Below, one piece after another: positions 51,192 through 59,458 of a stretch of 64,000 nt of DNA; within the stretch, counting starts at the first letter, position 1, and each line of letters starts with the position of its first letter. The stretch comes from Phaeacidiphilus oryzae TH49 (GTDB taxonomy: Bacteria > Actinomycetota > Actinomycetes > Streptomycetales > Streptomycetaceae). Both the position numbers and the translations under genes were made by a program. The stretch spans positions 566,055 through 630,054 of the forward strand of contig NZ_JQMQ01000005.1 in the NCBI RefSeq assembly GCF_000744815.1. The letters are read 5' to 3'. The notes below the pieces were generated by a model. The model was not told the DNA's origin and did no database searches. It saw nothing but the letters and a program-made list of their open reading frames with translations.

Positions 51192-52334
51192 TCAGGCCGG
51201 GCGCCGGTCCAGGAGGTCGGCGAGCCGGTCGAGTCGGGCCGGCCCCTCGCCGAGGAGCAGCTCATCAGACTTCGCGCGCTTGTAGTAGAGGTGGGCGTCG
51301 TGCTCCCAGGTGTAGCCGATGCCGCCGTGCAGCTGGACGCCCTTGGCGGCGGCCTCGAAGGCGGCCGGCGCGGCCAGCACGATCGCCGTGGCGGCGGCGA
51401 CCGGGAAGCGCTCCGGCGACTCGTCGCCGGCCCAGGCCGCGTAGCGGACGGCGGAGAGCGCCTGCTCGCGGGCCGAGTAGAGGTCCGCGAGGGGGTGCTT
51501 GACGCCCTGGTAGGAGCCGATCGCCCGGCCGAACTGCATCCGCACCTTGGCGTACTCGGCGGTGGTCTCCAGCACCTTGCCCATCACGCCCACCTGCCCT
51601 GCGGCGAGGGCGAGTTCGGCCCGCGAGCGGAGCTCCTCCAGCGCGGCGGCCGGTTCGGCGCCGCCCTCCGCGCGGCGGGCCGGGGTGCGGTCGAGGCCGA
51701 GCCGGGAGAAGCGGCGGGTGGGGTCCGTCCCGGCGAGGTCCCGCGCGGTGAGGCCCCGGGCGCCGGCTCCGCCCGCGTCCACCGCGAACCAGGCCGGCCC
51801 TTCCGGCGTCCCCGCCCACACCAGCAGGGTGTCGGCGACCGCGCCGGAGAGCACATGGCTCGCCGTGCCGGTCAACTCCCAGGAGCCGTCGCCGTCCTGA
51901 GCCCGCGTCGCCCGGACGGTACCGGCCGAGGAGCCCCAGGAGCCGTCCGGTCCCGAGACCGCGAGCGCCCCGGTCCGCTCCCCGGACGCGAGCCCCGGCA
52001 GCAGGTCGGCCTGGAGCGCCGGATCCCCGGCGGCCAGCAGCGCGTCCACCGCGAGCACGGCCGAGGCGAGGTAGGGCACGGGCGCCAGCGAGCGCCCCAA
52101 CTCCTCCAGTACCACCGCCCGTTCGACCTGTCCGGCGCCCGCCCCGCCGTGCTCCTCGGGGACGGTGAGACCGGCCAGGCCCAGCTCGGCCGCGATCCGC
52201 CGCCACAGGGCGGGATCATGGCCGCTCTCGCTCTCCATCGCCGCCCGCACCCGCTCGGAGGAGGCCTGCTCGTCGAGGAGTTTGCGCAGCCCGGTCCGCA
52301 GTTGCTCCTGTTCGCTGTCGAGGATCAGACGCAC
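51192..52334 (-). CDS. Acyl-CoA dehydrogenase family protein, shorter subunit
   Basis: 380 residues, FAD-binding acyl-CoA dehydrogenase fold: N-terminal helices (SEQEQLRTGLRKLLDEQ), GLAGLTVPEEHGGAGAG, MQFGRAIGSYQGVKHPLADLY and the end block VQLHGGIGYTWEHDAHLYYKRAKS. The C-terminal end is short, and the usual Glu-Gly-Thr segment is missing. Starts at GTG 52334, 3 nt after the stop of the longer dehydrogenase gene, so the two are tightly coupled. Adjacent unequal pairs of this kind form heteromeric enzymes in mycobacterial steroid breakdown; that arrangement is inferred here. Confidence 0.86.
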   Translation of the reverse strand: MRLILDSEQEQLRTGLRKLLDEQASSERVRAAMESESGHDPALWRRIAAELGLAGLTVPEEHGGAGAGQVERAVVLEELGRSLAPVPYLASAVLAVDALLAAGDPALQADLLPGLASGERTGALAVSGPDGSWGSSAGTVRATRAQDGDGSWELTGTASHVLSGAVADTLLVWAGTPEGPAWFAVDAGGAGARGLTARDLAGTDPTRRFSRLGLDRTPARRAEGGAEPAAALEELRSRAELALAAGQVGVMGKVLETTAEYAKVRMQFGRAIGSYQGVKHPLADLYSAREQALSAVRYAAWAGDESPERFPVAAATAIVLAAPAAFEAAAKGVQLHGGIGYTWEHDAHLYYKRAKSDELLLGEGPARLDRLADLLDRRPA

Positions 52335-52337
52335 GGC

Positions 52338-53630
52338 TCAGCCCTCCCGCTTCCCGATGTCCTGCTTCCCGTTGTCCTGCTTCCGCGTGTCCTGCTGCTG
52401 GTCGTCCTGCCGCTGGGTGCCGACCCGGAGCCGGCGGAACGGCACGTCCCGGTCCGCCGCCGGGTCCTTCGGCAGGCCGAGGATCCGCTCACCGATGATG
52501 TTGCGCTGGATCTGGTTGGTGCCGCCGGCGATGCTGGACGCGGGCACCGAGTTGATCGAGGTGACGAGCTCGGCCATGGCCTCCGCCCCCGGCTCCTCCG
52601 GGTCCCACGCGGTGAGCCGCGGACCGGCGATCACGCTCGCGGCCTCCACGGCCTGCCACAGGAGTTCCGCCCCGGCCAGCTTGCCGACCGAGCCCCGGGC
52701 ACCGGGCGCCTCCCCGGCGTCGGCCTCCTGGCGCAGCCGGGCGGTGAAGAGGGAGAGCCCGCGCCCGCCGGCGTAGAGCGCGGCGAGCCGGCGGCGGACC
52801 TCCGGGTCGCGGTGCCGGCCGAGCTCCTGGGCCAGCGCGGCCAGCCGGCCGCGGCCGAGGGGCTCGTCCCGGGAGCGGGCGGCGGAGCCGATGGAGACCC
52901 GCTCGTGGCCGAGCATCAGCACGGCCGCGGGCCAGCCGCGGCCGATCTGCTCGTCGCCGCCGAGCACCGCGTCCGCCGGGAGCCGCACCCCGTCCAGGTA
53001 GACCTCGTTGAACGGGGCCCGGCCGGACATGTCGCGCAGCGGGCGGACGGTCACCCCGGGGGCGTGGAGGTCCACGATGAACATGGTCAGGCCCTGGTGC
53101 TTGGGCACGTCCGGGTCGGTGCGGGCGACCAGGCAGCCGAAGTCGGAGTGCTGGGCGCCGGAGGTCCACACCTTCTGCCCGTCGACGATCCACTCGCCGC
53201 TGCCGTCCTCCGCGCGCACGGCCCTGGTCTGCAGTCCGGCCACGTCGGAGCCGGCGCCGGGCTCGGAGAACAGCTGGCACCAGACCTCCTCACCGCGCAG
53301 CAGCCTGGGGAGGTACCGGCGCTTCTGCTCCTCGGTGCCGAGGTCGACGATGGTCGGCCCGCACATCCCCATGCTGATCATGAAGAGGCCGATGGGCAGC
53401 TCGTAGCGGGCCGCCTCCTCCTGGAAGACCTGCTGCTCGGCTCCGGTGAGGCCCTGGCCGCCGTACGCCCTGGGCCACGTCAGGCCCGCCAGGCCGGCGT
53501 CGAAGAGGGCGGCCTGGAAGCTCTTGGCGGTGGCGACCAGGGTCCGCGCGTCCGCGCCCGGCGCCGGTGGCGGCGGCACGTTGTCGGCCAGCCAGCGGCG
53601 CACCACGGCGCGGAAGTCAGCGGTGTCCAT
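52338..53630 (-). CDS. Acyl-CoA dehydrogenase family protein, longer subunit
   Basis: 430 residues: GLTWPRAYGGQGLTGAEQQVFQEEAARYELP, CQLFSEPGAGSDVAGLQTRAV (FAD/substrate), WIVDGQKVWTSGAQHSDFGCLVARTD and the C-terminal ASSIAGGTNQIQRNIIGERILG. Where medium-chain enzymes have the catalytic Glu (YEGT), this protein has AGGT, so catalysis may need a Glu elsewhere or the partner subunit. The tail is a Gln/Asp/Lys repeat (QDDQQQDTRKQDNGKQDIGK). ATG with GGGAGGAG upstream. First gene of the four-gene operon; an AACGTTCGTT palindrome lies in its promoter. Confidence 0.87.
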   Translation of the reverse strand: MDTADFRAVVRRWLADNVPPPPAPGADARTLVATAKSFQAALFDAGLAGLTWPRAYGGQGLTGAEQQVFQEEAARYELPIGLFMISMGMCGPTIVDLGTEEQKRRYLPRLLRGEEVWCQLFSEPGAGSDVAGLQTRAVRAEDGSGEWIVDGQKVWTSGAQHSDFGCLVARTDPDVPKHQGLTMFIVDLHAPGVTVRPLRDMSGRAPFNEVYLDGVRLPADAVLGGDEQIGRGWPAAVLMLGHERVSIGSAARSRDEPLGRGRLAALAQELGRHRDPEVRRRLAALYAGGRGLSLFTARLRQEADAGEAPGARGSVGKLAGAELLWQAVEAASVIAGPRLTAWDPEEPGAEAMAELVTSINSVPASSIAGGTNQIQRNIIGERILGLPKDPAADRDVPFRRLRVGTQRQDDQQQDTRKQDNGKQDIGKREG

Positions 53631-53652
53631 GCGCGCTCCTCCCGAATTCTGA

Positions 53653-53667
53653 TTGAACGTTCGTTAA
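53653..53667. promoter_or_regulatory. TetR-type operator between acyl-CoA dehydrogenase and ligase genes
   Basis: TTGAACGTTCGTTAA contains the inverted repeat AACG-TT-CGTT in an A/T-rich patch 25 bp from the dehydrogenase start. It resembles sites of TetR-family fatty-acid regulators. The regulator is not in the neighbourhood. Confidence 0.5.
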
Positions 53668-53791
53668 ATCTAGCCTTCCGGGGCCCACTGCGGTACCCGT
53701 TGACGGAGACCGTCCGGCGGGTCAGCATGGCGCCACCCGCACCTGCTCGTTCCCGGCCGAGACCCCACCCCCGACGGCACAGAGGTGACGC

Positions 53792-55447
53792 ATGCCCTCT
53801 TCCGGGTATCCCCGGCTGATCGGACGCGGAATGACGCTGTCCGACCAACTCGCCCGCCACGCAAGGACGGCGGGCGACCGTCCGGCCTTCACCCTGGACG
53901 ACACCACCCGCGACTACCGCACCATGGAGGAACGGGTGTCGCGCCTGGCCAACGCCCTGCGCGAGCGCGGTGTCGGCACCGGCGACCGGGTGCTGGTGCT
54001 GTCCCACAACCGGCTGGAGGTCTTCGAGGCCTTCATCGCCACGACCCGCCTCGGAGCGATCGGAGTGCCGGTCAACTTCCGCCTGGTGGCCGACGAGATC
54101 GCCTACCTCCTCGGCGACTGCACCCCGCGCGCGGCGGTCGTCCAGGCCGAGTTGGCGCCCCGGCTGGCCGAGGCCGCCGCCCGAACGTCCGCTCAGGCGG
54201 CGGCCGGGTCGCCGGTGCTGACCGCCCGCCTGGTCTTCGGCGGGGAGGCCTCCGCGGCCTGGCCGGGCGCCGAGGCGTACGAGGAGGCGCTGTCCGCCGC
54301 CTCCCCGGAATGGGACGAGGCCGCCGAGGAGGTGGACGAGAACCTCGAGAACACGGCCGCCTTCATCATGTACACCTCGGGCACCACCGGGCGGCCCAAG
54401 GGCGCCGTACTGACCCACCGCAACCTGCTGATGCACACCTTCAGCGGGATCGCCCACAACAGCACCGCCCCGGGCGAGCGGGTGATGCTGGTGGTGGCCC
54501 CGCTCTTCCACATCGCCGGCCTCTCCGGCTTCCTGCCGGTGGTGCTCCTCGGCGGCCACGTCGTCCTGCTGCCCTCCGGCGGCTTCGACCCGGAGGGGAC
54601 GGTACGGCTGCTCGCCCGGCACGGCGTCACCACCTGCTTCATGGTGCCCGCCCAGTGGCAGGCGATCTGCGACCTGCCGGACATCAGGGAGCGCTCGCGG
54701 CGCGAACTCTCCGCGCTGACCCGGATCTCCTGGGGCGCCGCGCCGGCCTCCACCACCCTGCTGCGCAGGCTGATCGACACCTTTCCGCAGGCGGAGGTCT
54801 CCACCGCGTTCGGCCAGACCGAGTGCTCCCCGGTCACCACCACGCTGCGCGGAGAGGACGCGATCCGCAAGATCGGCTCGGTCGGCACCCCCGTCCTCAA
54901 CGTCGAATGCCGGGTGGTGGACGAGGACATGAACGACGTCGAGCCCGGCCAGGTCGGCGAGATCGTCTACCGCGGCCCGATGGTGATGAAGGAGTACTGG
55001 AACAAGCCGGAGGCCACCGCCGAGGCCTTCCGCGGCGGCTGGTTCCACTCCGGCGACCTGGTCCGTGAGGACGAGGACGGCTACTACTACGTGGTGGACC
55101 GCAAGAAGGACATGATCATCTCGGGCGGGGAGAACATCTACTGCGCCGAGGTGGAGAACGTGCTGGCGGCCCACCCGGCGGTGGCCGAGGTCGCGGTGAT
55201 CGGCATGCCGGACGAGAAGTGGGGCGAGACACCGCTGGCCGTGGTCGTCCCCCGGGACCCCGGGCGCCCGCCGACCGCGGCCGAGCTCTCCGCCTGGTGC
55301 GCGGAGCGGATGGCCGGCTACAAGCGGCCCCGCAACCTGACCCTGCTGGACGCGCTGCCGCGGAATCCGAGCGGCAAGGTGCTGAAGACCGAACTGCGCA
55401 CCGAGCAGGCCGCCGGCCGGCTGGAGGTCCAGCGGGCGGACGGCTGA
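53792..55447 (+). CDS. Acyl-CoA synthetase (AMP-forming, long-chain type)
   Basis: 551-residue ANL-superfamily ligase that activates a carboxylic acid with ATP and CoA. Motif A3 FIMYTSGTTGRPKGAVLTH at about 190-208, A5 STAFGQTECSP, A7 GWFHSGDLVREDEDGYYYVVDRKKDMIISGGENIYCAEVE and A10 NPSGKVLKTELR with the C-terminal Lys. ATG 53792 has AGAGGTG upstream. Diverges from the acyl-CoA dehydrogenase/hydratase operon, so it probably loads the pathway. The acid itself is not predictable from sequence. Confidence 0.9.
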   Translation: MPSSGYPRLIGRGMTLSDQLARHARTAGDRPAFTLDDTTRDYRTMEERVSRLANALRERGVGTGDRVLVLSHNRLEVFEAFIATTRLGAIGVPVNFRLVADEIAYLLGDCTPRAAVVQAELAPRLAEAAARTSAQAAAGSPVLTARLVFGGEASAAWPGAEAYEEALSAASPEWDEAAEEVDENLENTAAFIMYTSGTTGRPKGAVLTHRNLLMHTFSGIAHNSTAPGERVMLVVAPLFHIAGLSGFLPVVLLGGHVVLLPSGGFDPEGTVRLLARHGVTTCFMVPAQWQAICDLPDIRERSRRELSALTRISWGAAPASTTLLRRLIDTFPQAEVSTAFGQTECSPVTTTLRGEDAIRKIGSVGTPVLNVECRVVDEDMNDVEPGQVGEIVYRGPMVMKEYWNKPEATAEAFRGGWFHSGDLVREDEDGYYYVVDRKKDMIISGGENIYCAEVENVLAAHPAVAEVAVIGMPDEKWGETPLAVVVPRDPGRPPTAAELSAWCAERMAGYKRPRNLTLLDALPRNPSGKVLKTELRTEQAAGRLEVQRADG

Positions 55448-55471
55448 CCCGCCGGACCGAAGGCGGCCCGA

Positions 55472-55504
55472 CGGCGGCCCGACGGCTGACCCGTCGGGCC
55501 GCCG
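55472..55504 (+). terminator. Perfect 14-bp stem-loop after the acyl-CoA synthetase gene
   Basis: CGGCGGCCCGACGG (55472-55485), loop CTGAC, CCGTCGGGCCGCCG (55491-55504), 25 nt after the stop. No T-tract follows; typical of high-G+C terminators. Confidence 0.75.
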
Positions 55505-55607
55505 CCTCGCAGGCCGCGAAAGACAGCCTGTGAACGCCATCTGACCTTCTGTCACTCCTGCGTGCTAATGTCTGCGCCCTGATGGACTCCTGAGGACGGG
55601 GACGAGC

Positions 55608-56387
55608 ATGGCGATCCTTCGCGCCACCCAGAAAGCACAGGTCATAGCCAAGTTGGCGGAGGTCGCCCCGCCCGGGGAGACGGTGGAGGCGGTGATCCAC
55701 ACCGAGACCGGCCCCAGCCCCTGGCTGAACGCCGTCTTCGACCGGATCCCGTTCGTCGGCCTGGTGGTCGCGTTCAGCCGGAAGTTCTACTTCATCACGC
55801 TGACCAACACCTCGGTCGTGGTCAACACCGCCAGCCGGTGGTCCAACCGGCCCGGCGAGGTGGTGGGCGCCTATCCGCGGGAGAACCTGCCGGTCTCGGA
55901 CGTCAAGCGGGGCACCGTCTGGTCCAAGATGCGTCTCGTCCTCCCGGGCCACCAGGCGCCGACCCGGCTGAACATCCACCGCTACTGGCGGAACGAGCTC
56001 GACCAGCTGCTGGCGGTCGTCCCGGGCGCGGGCGCGGGCGCGCCGGCGGGGGCACCGCAGCCGGCGATGGCGGCCGCCCCCGGGCAGCAGTTCCCGCCGC
56101 AGCAGTTCCCGCCGCAGCAGGCCGCCCCGCAGCTGCCGCCGCAGCAGGTCGCGCCCCAGCAGGTCCCGCAGCAGGCCCAGTTCGGCGCCCCGCAGGGCCA
56201 GTTCGGCGGGCCCCAGGGCCAGTTCGGCCAGCCGCAGCAGGCTCCGATGCCCCCGCAGCAGGGCTTCGGCGCCCCGCAGCAGGCCCCGCAACCACAGCCG
56301 GGCTTCGGCCCGCCGCAGGGCGGCGGCTTCGGCGCCCCGCAGCAGACCCCGCCGCAGCAGCCGGGCTTCGGTCCTCCGCAGGCCTGA
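55608..56387 (+). CDS. PH-like-domain protein with Gln/Pro-rich tail
   Basis: 259 residues. The first 135 form a compact beta-rich domain (VEAVIHTETGPSPWLNAVFDRIPFVGLVVAFSRKFYFITLTNTSVVVNTASRW... RLNIHRYWRNELDQLLAVV), with one hydrophobic stretch, that resembles bacterial PH-like domains. The rest is repeated Gln-Pro-Phe-Gly units such as PPQQ and GAPQGQFGG, probably disordered. GACGGGGACGAGC precedes the ATG. Function unknown; a scaffold or condensate role is only speculation. Confidence 0.7.
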   Translation: MAILRATQKAQVIAKLAEVAPPGETVEAVIHTETGPSPWLNAVFDRIPFVGLVVAFSRKFYFITLTNTSVVVNTASRWSNRPGEVVGAYPRENLPVSDVKRGTVWSKMRLVLPGHQAPTRLNIHRYWRNELDQLLAVVPGAGAGAPAGAPQPAMAAAPGQQFPPQQFPPQQAAPQLPPQQVAPQQVPQQAQFGAPQGQFGGPQGQFGQPQQAPMPPQQGFGAPQQAPQPQPGFGPPQGGGFGAPQQTPPQQPGFGPPQA

Positions 56388-56475
56388 CGGGTTCGCCCGC
56401 CGCCCAGCGGCGCACGCCACACCGCACAGCAGCCGCCGAGCACGCCCCCGAGGAGCCCCGAGGAGCCGGCCGCCC

Positions 56476-57084
56476 ATGACGGACCCGCGCGTACTGACCT
56501 GGCAGGTGAGCGAGACCCGGGGCATCGAGACCGCCTGGGTGGAACACGCCGGCGAGGGCGCCCTGCGGGCCCGCGGCCGGGCGGTCGGCACCGTCCCCGA
56601 GCCGTACTGGCTGGAGTACCGGCTGGACGCCGGCCCGGACGCCGGGTCCGGCTACGTCACCCGCAGCCTCCGGGTGCTCCTGGAAACCGCCGACCAGCGG
56701 CGGGAGTTGGACCTCCGCCGCGCCGACGGCGGCGAGTGGACCGCCAACGGCGCGGCGCTGCCCGCGCTCGCCGGCGCACTGGACTGCGATCTGGGGCTGT
56801 GCCCGCTGACCAACACCATGCCGGTGCTGCGGCACGGACTCCACCGGCACCGCTCCCCCGCGCCCGGCGCCGAGCTGCGGTTCCGCATGGCCTTCATCCA
56901 GGTACCCGAGCTCACGGTGCGGCCGGCCGAGCAGTCCTACACCCCTTTCACCCGCACCGCGGAGGGCGGCGCCCGGATCCGCTACGCCTCCGGAACCTTC
57001 AACCGCTATGTGGAGTTCGACGCGGACGGTTTCGTGGTGAACTACCCCGGCATGGCCCATCGGCTGCGCCCGAACTCGCGATAG
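56476..57084 (+). CDS. Putative glycolipid-binding protein (DUF1089 type)
   Basis: 202 residues matching the fold of the putative glycolipid-binding family: LTWQVSETRGIETAWVEHAGEGALRARGRAVG, PYWLEYRLDAG, LTNTMPVLRHGLHRH and FIQVPELTVRPAEQSYTPFTR... IRYASGTFNRYVEFDADGFVVNYPGMAHRL. All are conserved blocks. Cytosolic; the ligand is not shown by the sequence. ATG with GAGGAGCC upstream. Confidence 0.78.
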   Translation: MTDPRVLTWQVSETRGIETAWVEHAGEGALRARGRAVGTVPEPYWLEYRLDAGPDAGSGYVTRSLRVLLETADQRRELDLRRADGGEWTANGAALPALAGALDCDLGLCPLTNTMPVLRHGLHRHRSPAPGAELRFRMAFIQVPELTVRPAEQSYTPFTRTAEGGARIRYASGTFNRYVEFDADGFVVNYPGMAHRLRPNSR

Positions 57085-57178
57085 CCCCGAGCGGATCGGA
57101 GTAGCCCGCCGCGCGCGCCGGGCGGGCGGGGGCTTGACTCGGGACGAGACCCGCAGTCCAGCGAGGAGCAGTGCCGCC

Positions 57179-57493
57179 ATGTCCACACCGACCGACTCGA
57201 CCGTCCGCAAGCTCGTCCGCGCCGTCAACTCCGGCGACCGGGAGGGCTTCCTCGCCCTGCTGGCCCCGGACGCCACGATGTCCGACGACGGCAGCGAACG
57301 CGATCTCCAGGAGTGGATCGACAAGGAGATCTTCACCGTCCACGGCCGGATGGACGTGCTGAACGAGGCCGACGGCGGCCGCCGGCTGGTGGCCAGGTTC
57401 AGCAACGACACCTGGGGCGAGATGCGCACCAAGTGGGCCTTCGAGATCGACGGCGCCGGCCGGATCACCCACTTCGAGACCGGTCAGGCCTGA
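57179..57493 (+). CDS. NTF2/SnoaL-like small protein
   Basis: 104 residues with the cone-shaped NTF2-like fold pattern (VRKLVRAVNSGDREGFLALLAPDATMSDDG... FEIDGAGRITHFETGQA). Not assignable to a reaction. GAGGAG 11 nt before ATG 57179. Confidence 0.75.
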   Translation: MSTPTDSTVRKLVRAVNSGDREGFLALLAPDATMSDDGSERDLQEWIDKEIFTVHGRMDVLNEADGGRRLVARFSNDTWGEMRTKWAFEIDGAGRITHFETGQA

Positions 57494-57547
57494 GCCGCGG
57501 GAAATCCGCTTGGCCGGGCTCCCGCGTCCCGGTTACCGTCGCTGACC

Positions 57548-58057
57548 ATGCACCCACCATCCGAGCGGGACATCCGCGACAGCTTCGTCAACTGCTCGCA
57601 GGGAGAGGCCAAGCGGCTCTCGCTCCCCCGGGACCTCGGCGAACGCCCCTGGGATGACCTGGACTTCCTCGGCTGGCAGGACATCTCCGCCCCCGACCGC
57701 TGCTACCTGGTCGCCGAGCGCGAGGACGGCGGCCTGACCGGCGTCGCCCTGCGGCTGCCCGCCAAGCGCCGCCGGAGCTTCCTCCACCGCAACCTCTGCT
57801 CGCTCTGCCTGACCACCCACCCGGGCAGCGGCGTGGCGCTGATGACCGCCCGCCGGGCCGGGGCCGCAGGACGCAAGGGCGACTCGGTCGGCGACTACAT
57901 CTGCACCGACCTGGACTGCTCCCTCTACACCCGCGGCCGCAAGGCGCCGGCCCCTGGTGGCCGGATCGAGGAGTCGCTCAGCGTCGAGGAGCAGATCGCC
58001 CGCACCCGCGCCAACCTCTTCGCCTTCCTGGACAAGGTCCTGGCGACCGCCGGCTGA
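57548..58057 (+). CDS. FBP-domain zinc-finger protein (FusB/FusC-like)
   Basis: 169 residues. A treble-clef zinc finger is suggested by the four cysteines in HRNLCSLCLTTHP and YICTDLDCSLY (CxxC...CxxxxC). The rest fits the FBP family, including staphylococcal FusB/FusC, which bind elongation factor G and rescue ribosomes from fusidic acid. Nearly all actinomycetes carry such a protein, and resistance is not implied. The C-terminus is helical (EEQIARTRANLFAFLDKV). Confidence 0.8.
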   Translation: MHPPSERDIRDSFVNCSQGEAKRLSLPRDLGERPWDDLDFLGWQDISAPDRCYLVAEREDGGLTGVALRLPAKRRRSFLHRNLCSLCLTTHPGSGVALMTARRAGAAGRKGDSVGDYICTDLDCSLYTRGRKAPAPGGRIEESLSVEEQIARTRANLFAFLDKVLATAG

Positions 58058-58138
58058 CCCCCGGCGCGGCGTACCGCCGGACGGCCCCCGGCGGCCTAGG
58101 CTCGGAACGTCGCAGGCCTTTCGTATGCGGAGGTTCCC

Positions 58139-58561
58139 TTGCCGCTCAAGCCGGAGGAGCGCGCCCGGCTCCTCGACGAACCGCTGATCGCCGTCCTCTC
58201 GGTGGCGTCCGGCGAGCCCGGTCGCGGGCCGATCGGCGTCCCCGTCTGGTACCTGGCGGAGGAGTCCGGCGACCTGGTGCTGGTCACCGGCCGTTCCTCG
58301 CGGAAGGCCCGGCTGCTGGAGGCCGCCGGCCGGGCCACCCTGACGGTGCAGCGCGAGGAGCCGACCTACCGCTGGGCCTCGGCCGAGGGCCCGGTGGAGT
58401 TCGTGCCGGCCGACGCCGCTCTGGTGGCCCGGATCGCCGCCCGCTACCTTCCGCCCGGCGCCGCCGAGTCGTACGCCGCCGGCACCGACCCGGCCGCCAC
58501 CGTCGGCATCCGCCTGCGTCCTGAGCGCTGGGCCGGGGCCGACCTCGGCAGCGTCTCCTGA
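58139..58561 (+). CDS. Pyridoxamine-phosphate-oxidase-like flavin/F420 split-barrel protein
   Basis: 140 residues, split-barrel fold: LLDEPLIAVLSVASGEPGRGPIGVPVWYLAEESGDLVLVTGRSSRKARLLEAAGRATLTVQREEPTYRWASAEGPVEF. This is the pattern of FMN- or F420-binding PNPOx-like enzymes. A TTG start is chosen because GGAGG lies 5 nt before it. The cofactor and substrate are unknown. Confidence 0.8.
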   Translation: MPLKPEERARLLDEPLIAVLSVASGEPGRGPIGVPVWYLAEESGDLVLVTGRSSRKARLLEAAGRATLTVQREEPTYRWASAEGPVEFVPADAALVARIAARYLPPGAAESYAAGTDPAATVGIRLRPERWAGADLGSVS

Positions 58562-58607
58562 GCCGGGGCCGCGCTCGGCCGCGGCGCCAGGGGGTGGAGG
58601 CGGCCCT

Positions 58608-59300
58608 CTAGGCCTCCGCGTCCTCGCGGCCCATCGCGATCAGGTCCAGCTCCCGGTCCGGCTCCAGGACGTAGCCCTGCGCGCGCAGGGCGCCGTCCAG
58701 CATGTTCCAGATGGCGCGGGCCAGGAGCTCCGACAGCTGCTCGGGCGGCAGCCCGCCGGGCTGGTCCAGCCAGTGGAGGGTGGCCGCGTCGACGAGGCCG
58801 ACGATGCCGTAGCCGAGCGGATCGGCCGGGCCCGGCTCGCCGCCGACCGCGGTGAGGTAGCCGGCGAACAGGTCGCCGAGGTGGCCGCCGATGGCGCTCT
58901 TGATGTCGGCGACCGCCTCCTGCCCGCGCATGTTGCGGCTGAGGTAGCGGTACAGGTCGGCGTTGCGCCGCAGCCAGCCGAAGTACGCGCCGACGCCGTT
59001 CCTGATCATCTCCATCGGGGTGCCGTGCGGCTGCCAGACCGGCTCCAGGGCCGCCGCGACCGAGGCCGCCGCCCGCCCGGCGACCGCCCGCTGCAGATCG
59101 GCCGCGTCCGCGAAGTGCTTGTAGAGCCTGGTCCTGGCGACGCCGGCGGCGTCCGCGATCTGGGCCGTGGAGACCTCTGGCCCGTGCTCGGCGATCGCGT
59201 CGAGGGCGGCGTCCACGAACTGCTCGCGCCGGCGTTCGTGCTGGCCGGCCCAGCGCGCACGCCGTCCGTCGACTTTCTCCGCTCTCTCCCCGGCCGGCAT
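58608..59300 (-). CDS. TetR-family regulator of the diiron oxygenase genes
   Basis: 230 residues. The HTH (FVDAALDAIAEHGPEVSTAQIADAAGVARTRLYKHFADAADLQRAV) is at about 27-72 and a TetR_C-type ligand domain follows (GVGAYFGWLRRNADLYRYLSRNMRGQEAVADIKSAIGGHLGDLFAGYLTAVGG). Divergent from the oxygenase gene; a perfect 19-bp operator lies in the spacer. ATG 59300 is chosen; an upstream in-frame start at 59411 would extend it by 37 residues and run into the operator. Confidence 0.83.
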   Translation of the reverse strand: MPAGERAEKVDGRRARWAGQHERRREQFVDAALDAIAEHGPEVSTAQIADAAGVARTRLYKHFADAADLQRAVAGRAAASVAAALEPVWQPHGTPMEMIRNGVGAYFGWLRRNADLYRYLSRNMRGQEAVADIKSAIGGHLGDLFAGYLTAVGGEPGPADPLGYGIVGLVDAATLHWLDQPGGLPPEQLSELLARAIWNMLDGALRAQGYVLEPDRELDLIAMGREDAEA

Positions 59301-59402
59301 GGCCCCGAGTCTATCCACCGGCCCGGGCGCGGAATCCCCTCGGATTTCCCCCTGCCCCACCCCTGTCGCACCGTCGCGTTCTGACGTAGCCTCAGCGGCT
59401 GT

Positions 59403-59421
59403 CGGGTACACGATGTACCCG
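59403..59421. promoter_or_regulatory. Perfect 19-bp TetR operator before the diiron oxygenase gene
   Basis: CGGGTACACGATGTACCCG: 8-bp perfect arms around CGA, 37 bp before the oxygenase ATG, in the spacer shared with the TetR gene. Strong candidate for the regulator's site, controlling both directions. Confidence 0.75.
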
Positions 59422-59458
59422 TAAAAATCCCCGAAGCCAAGCGCTAGGGAGGCACCGC

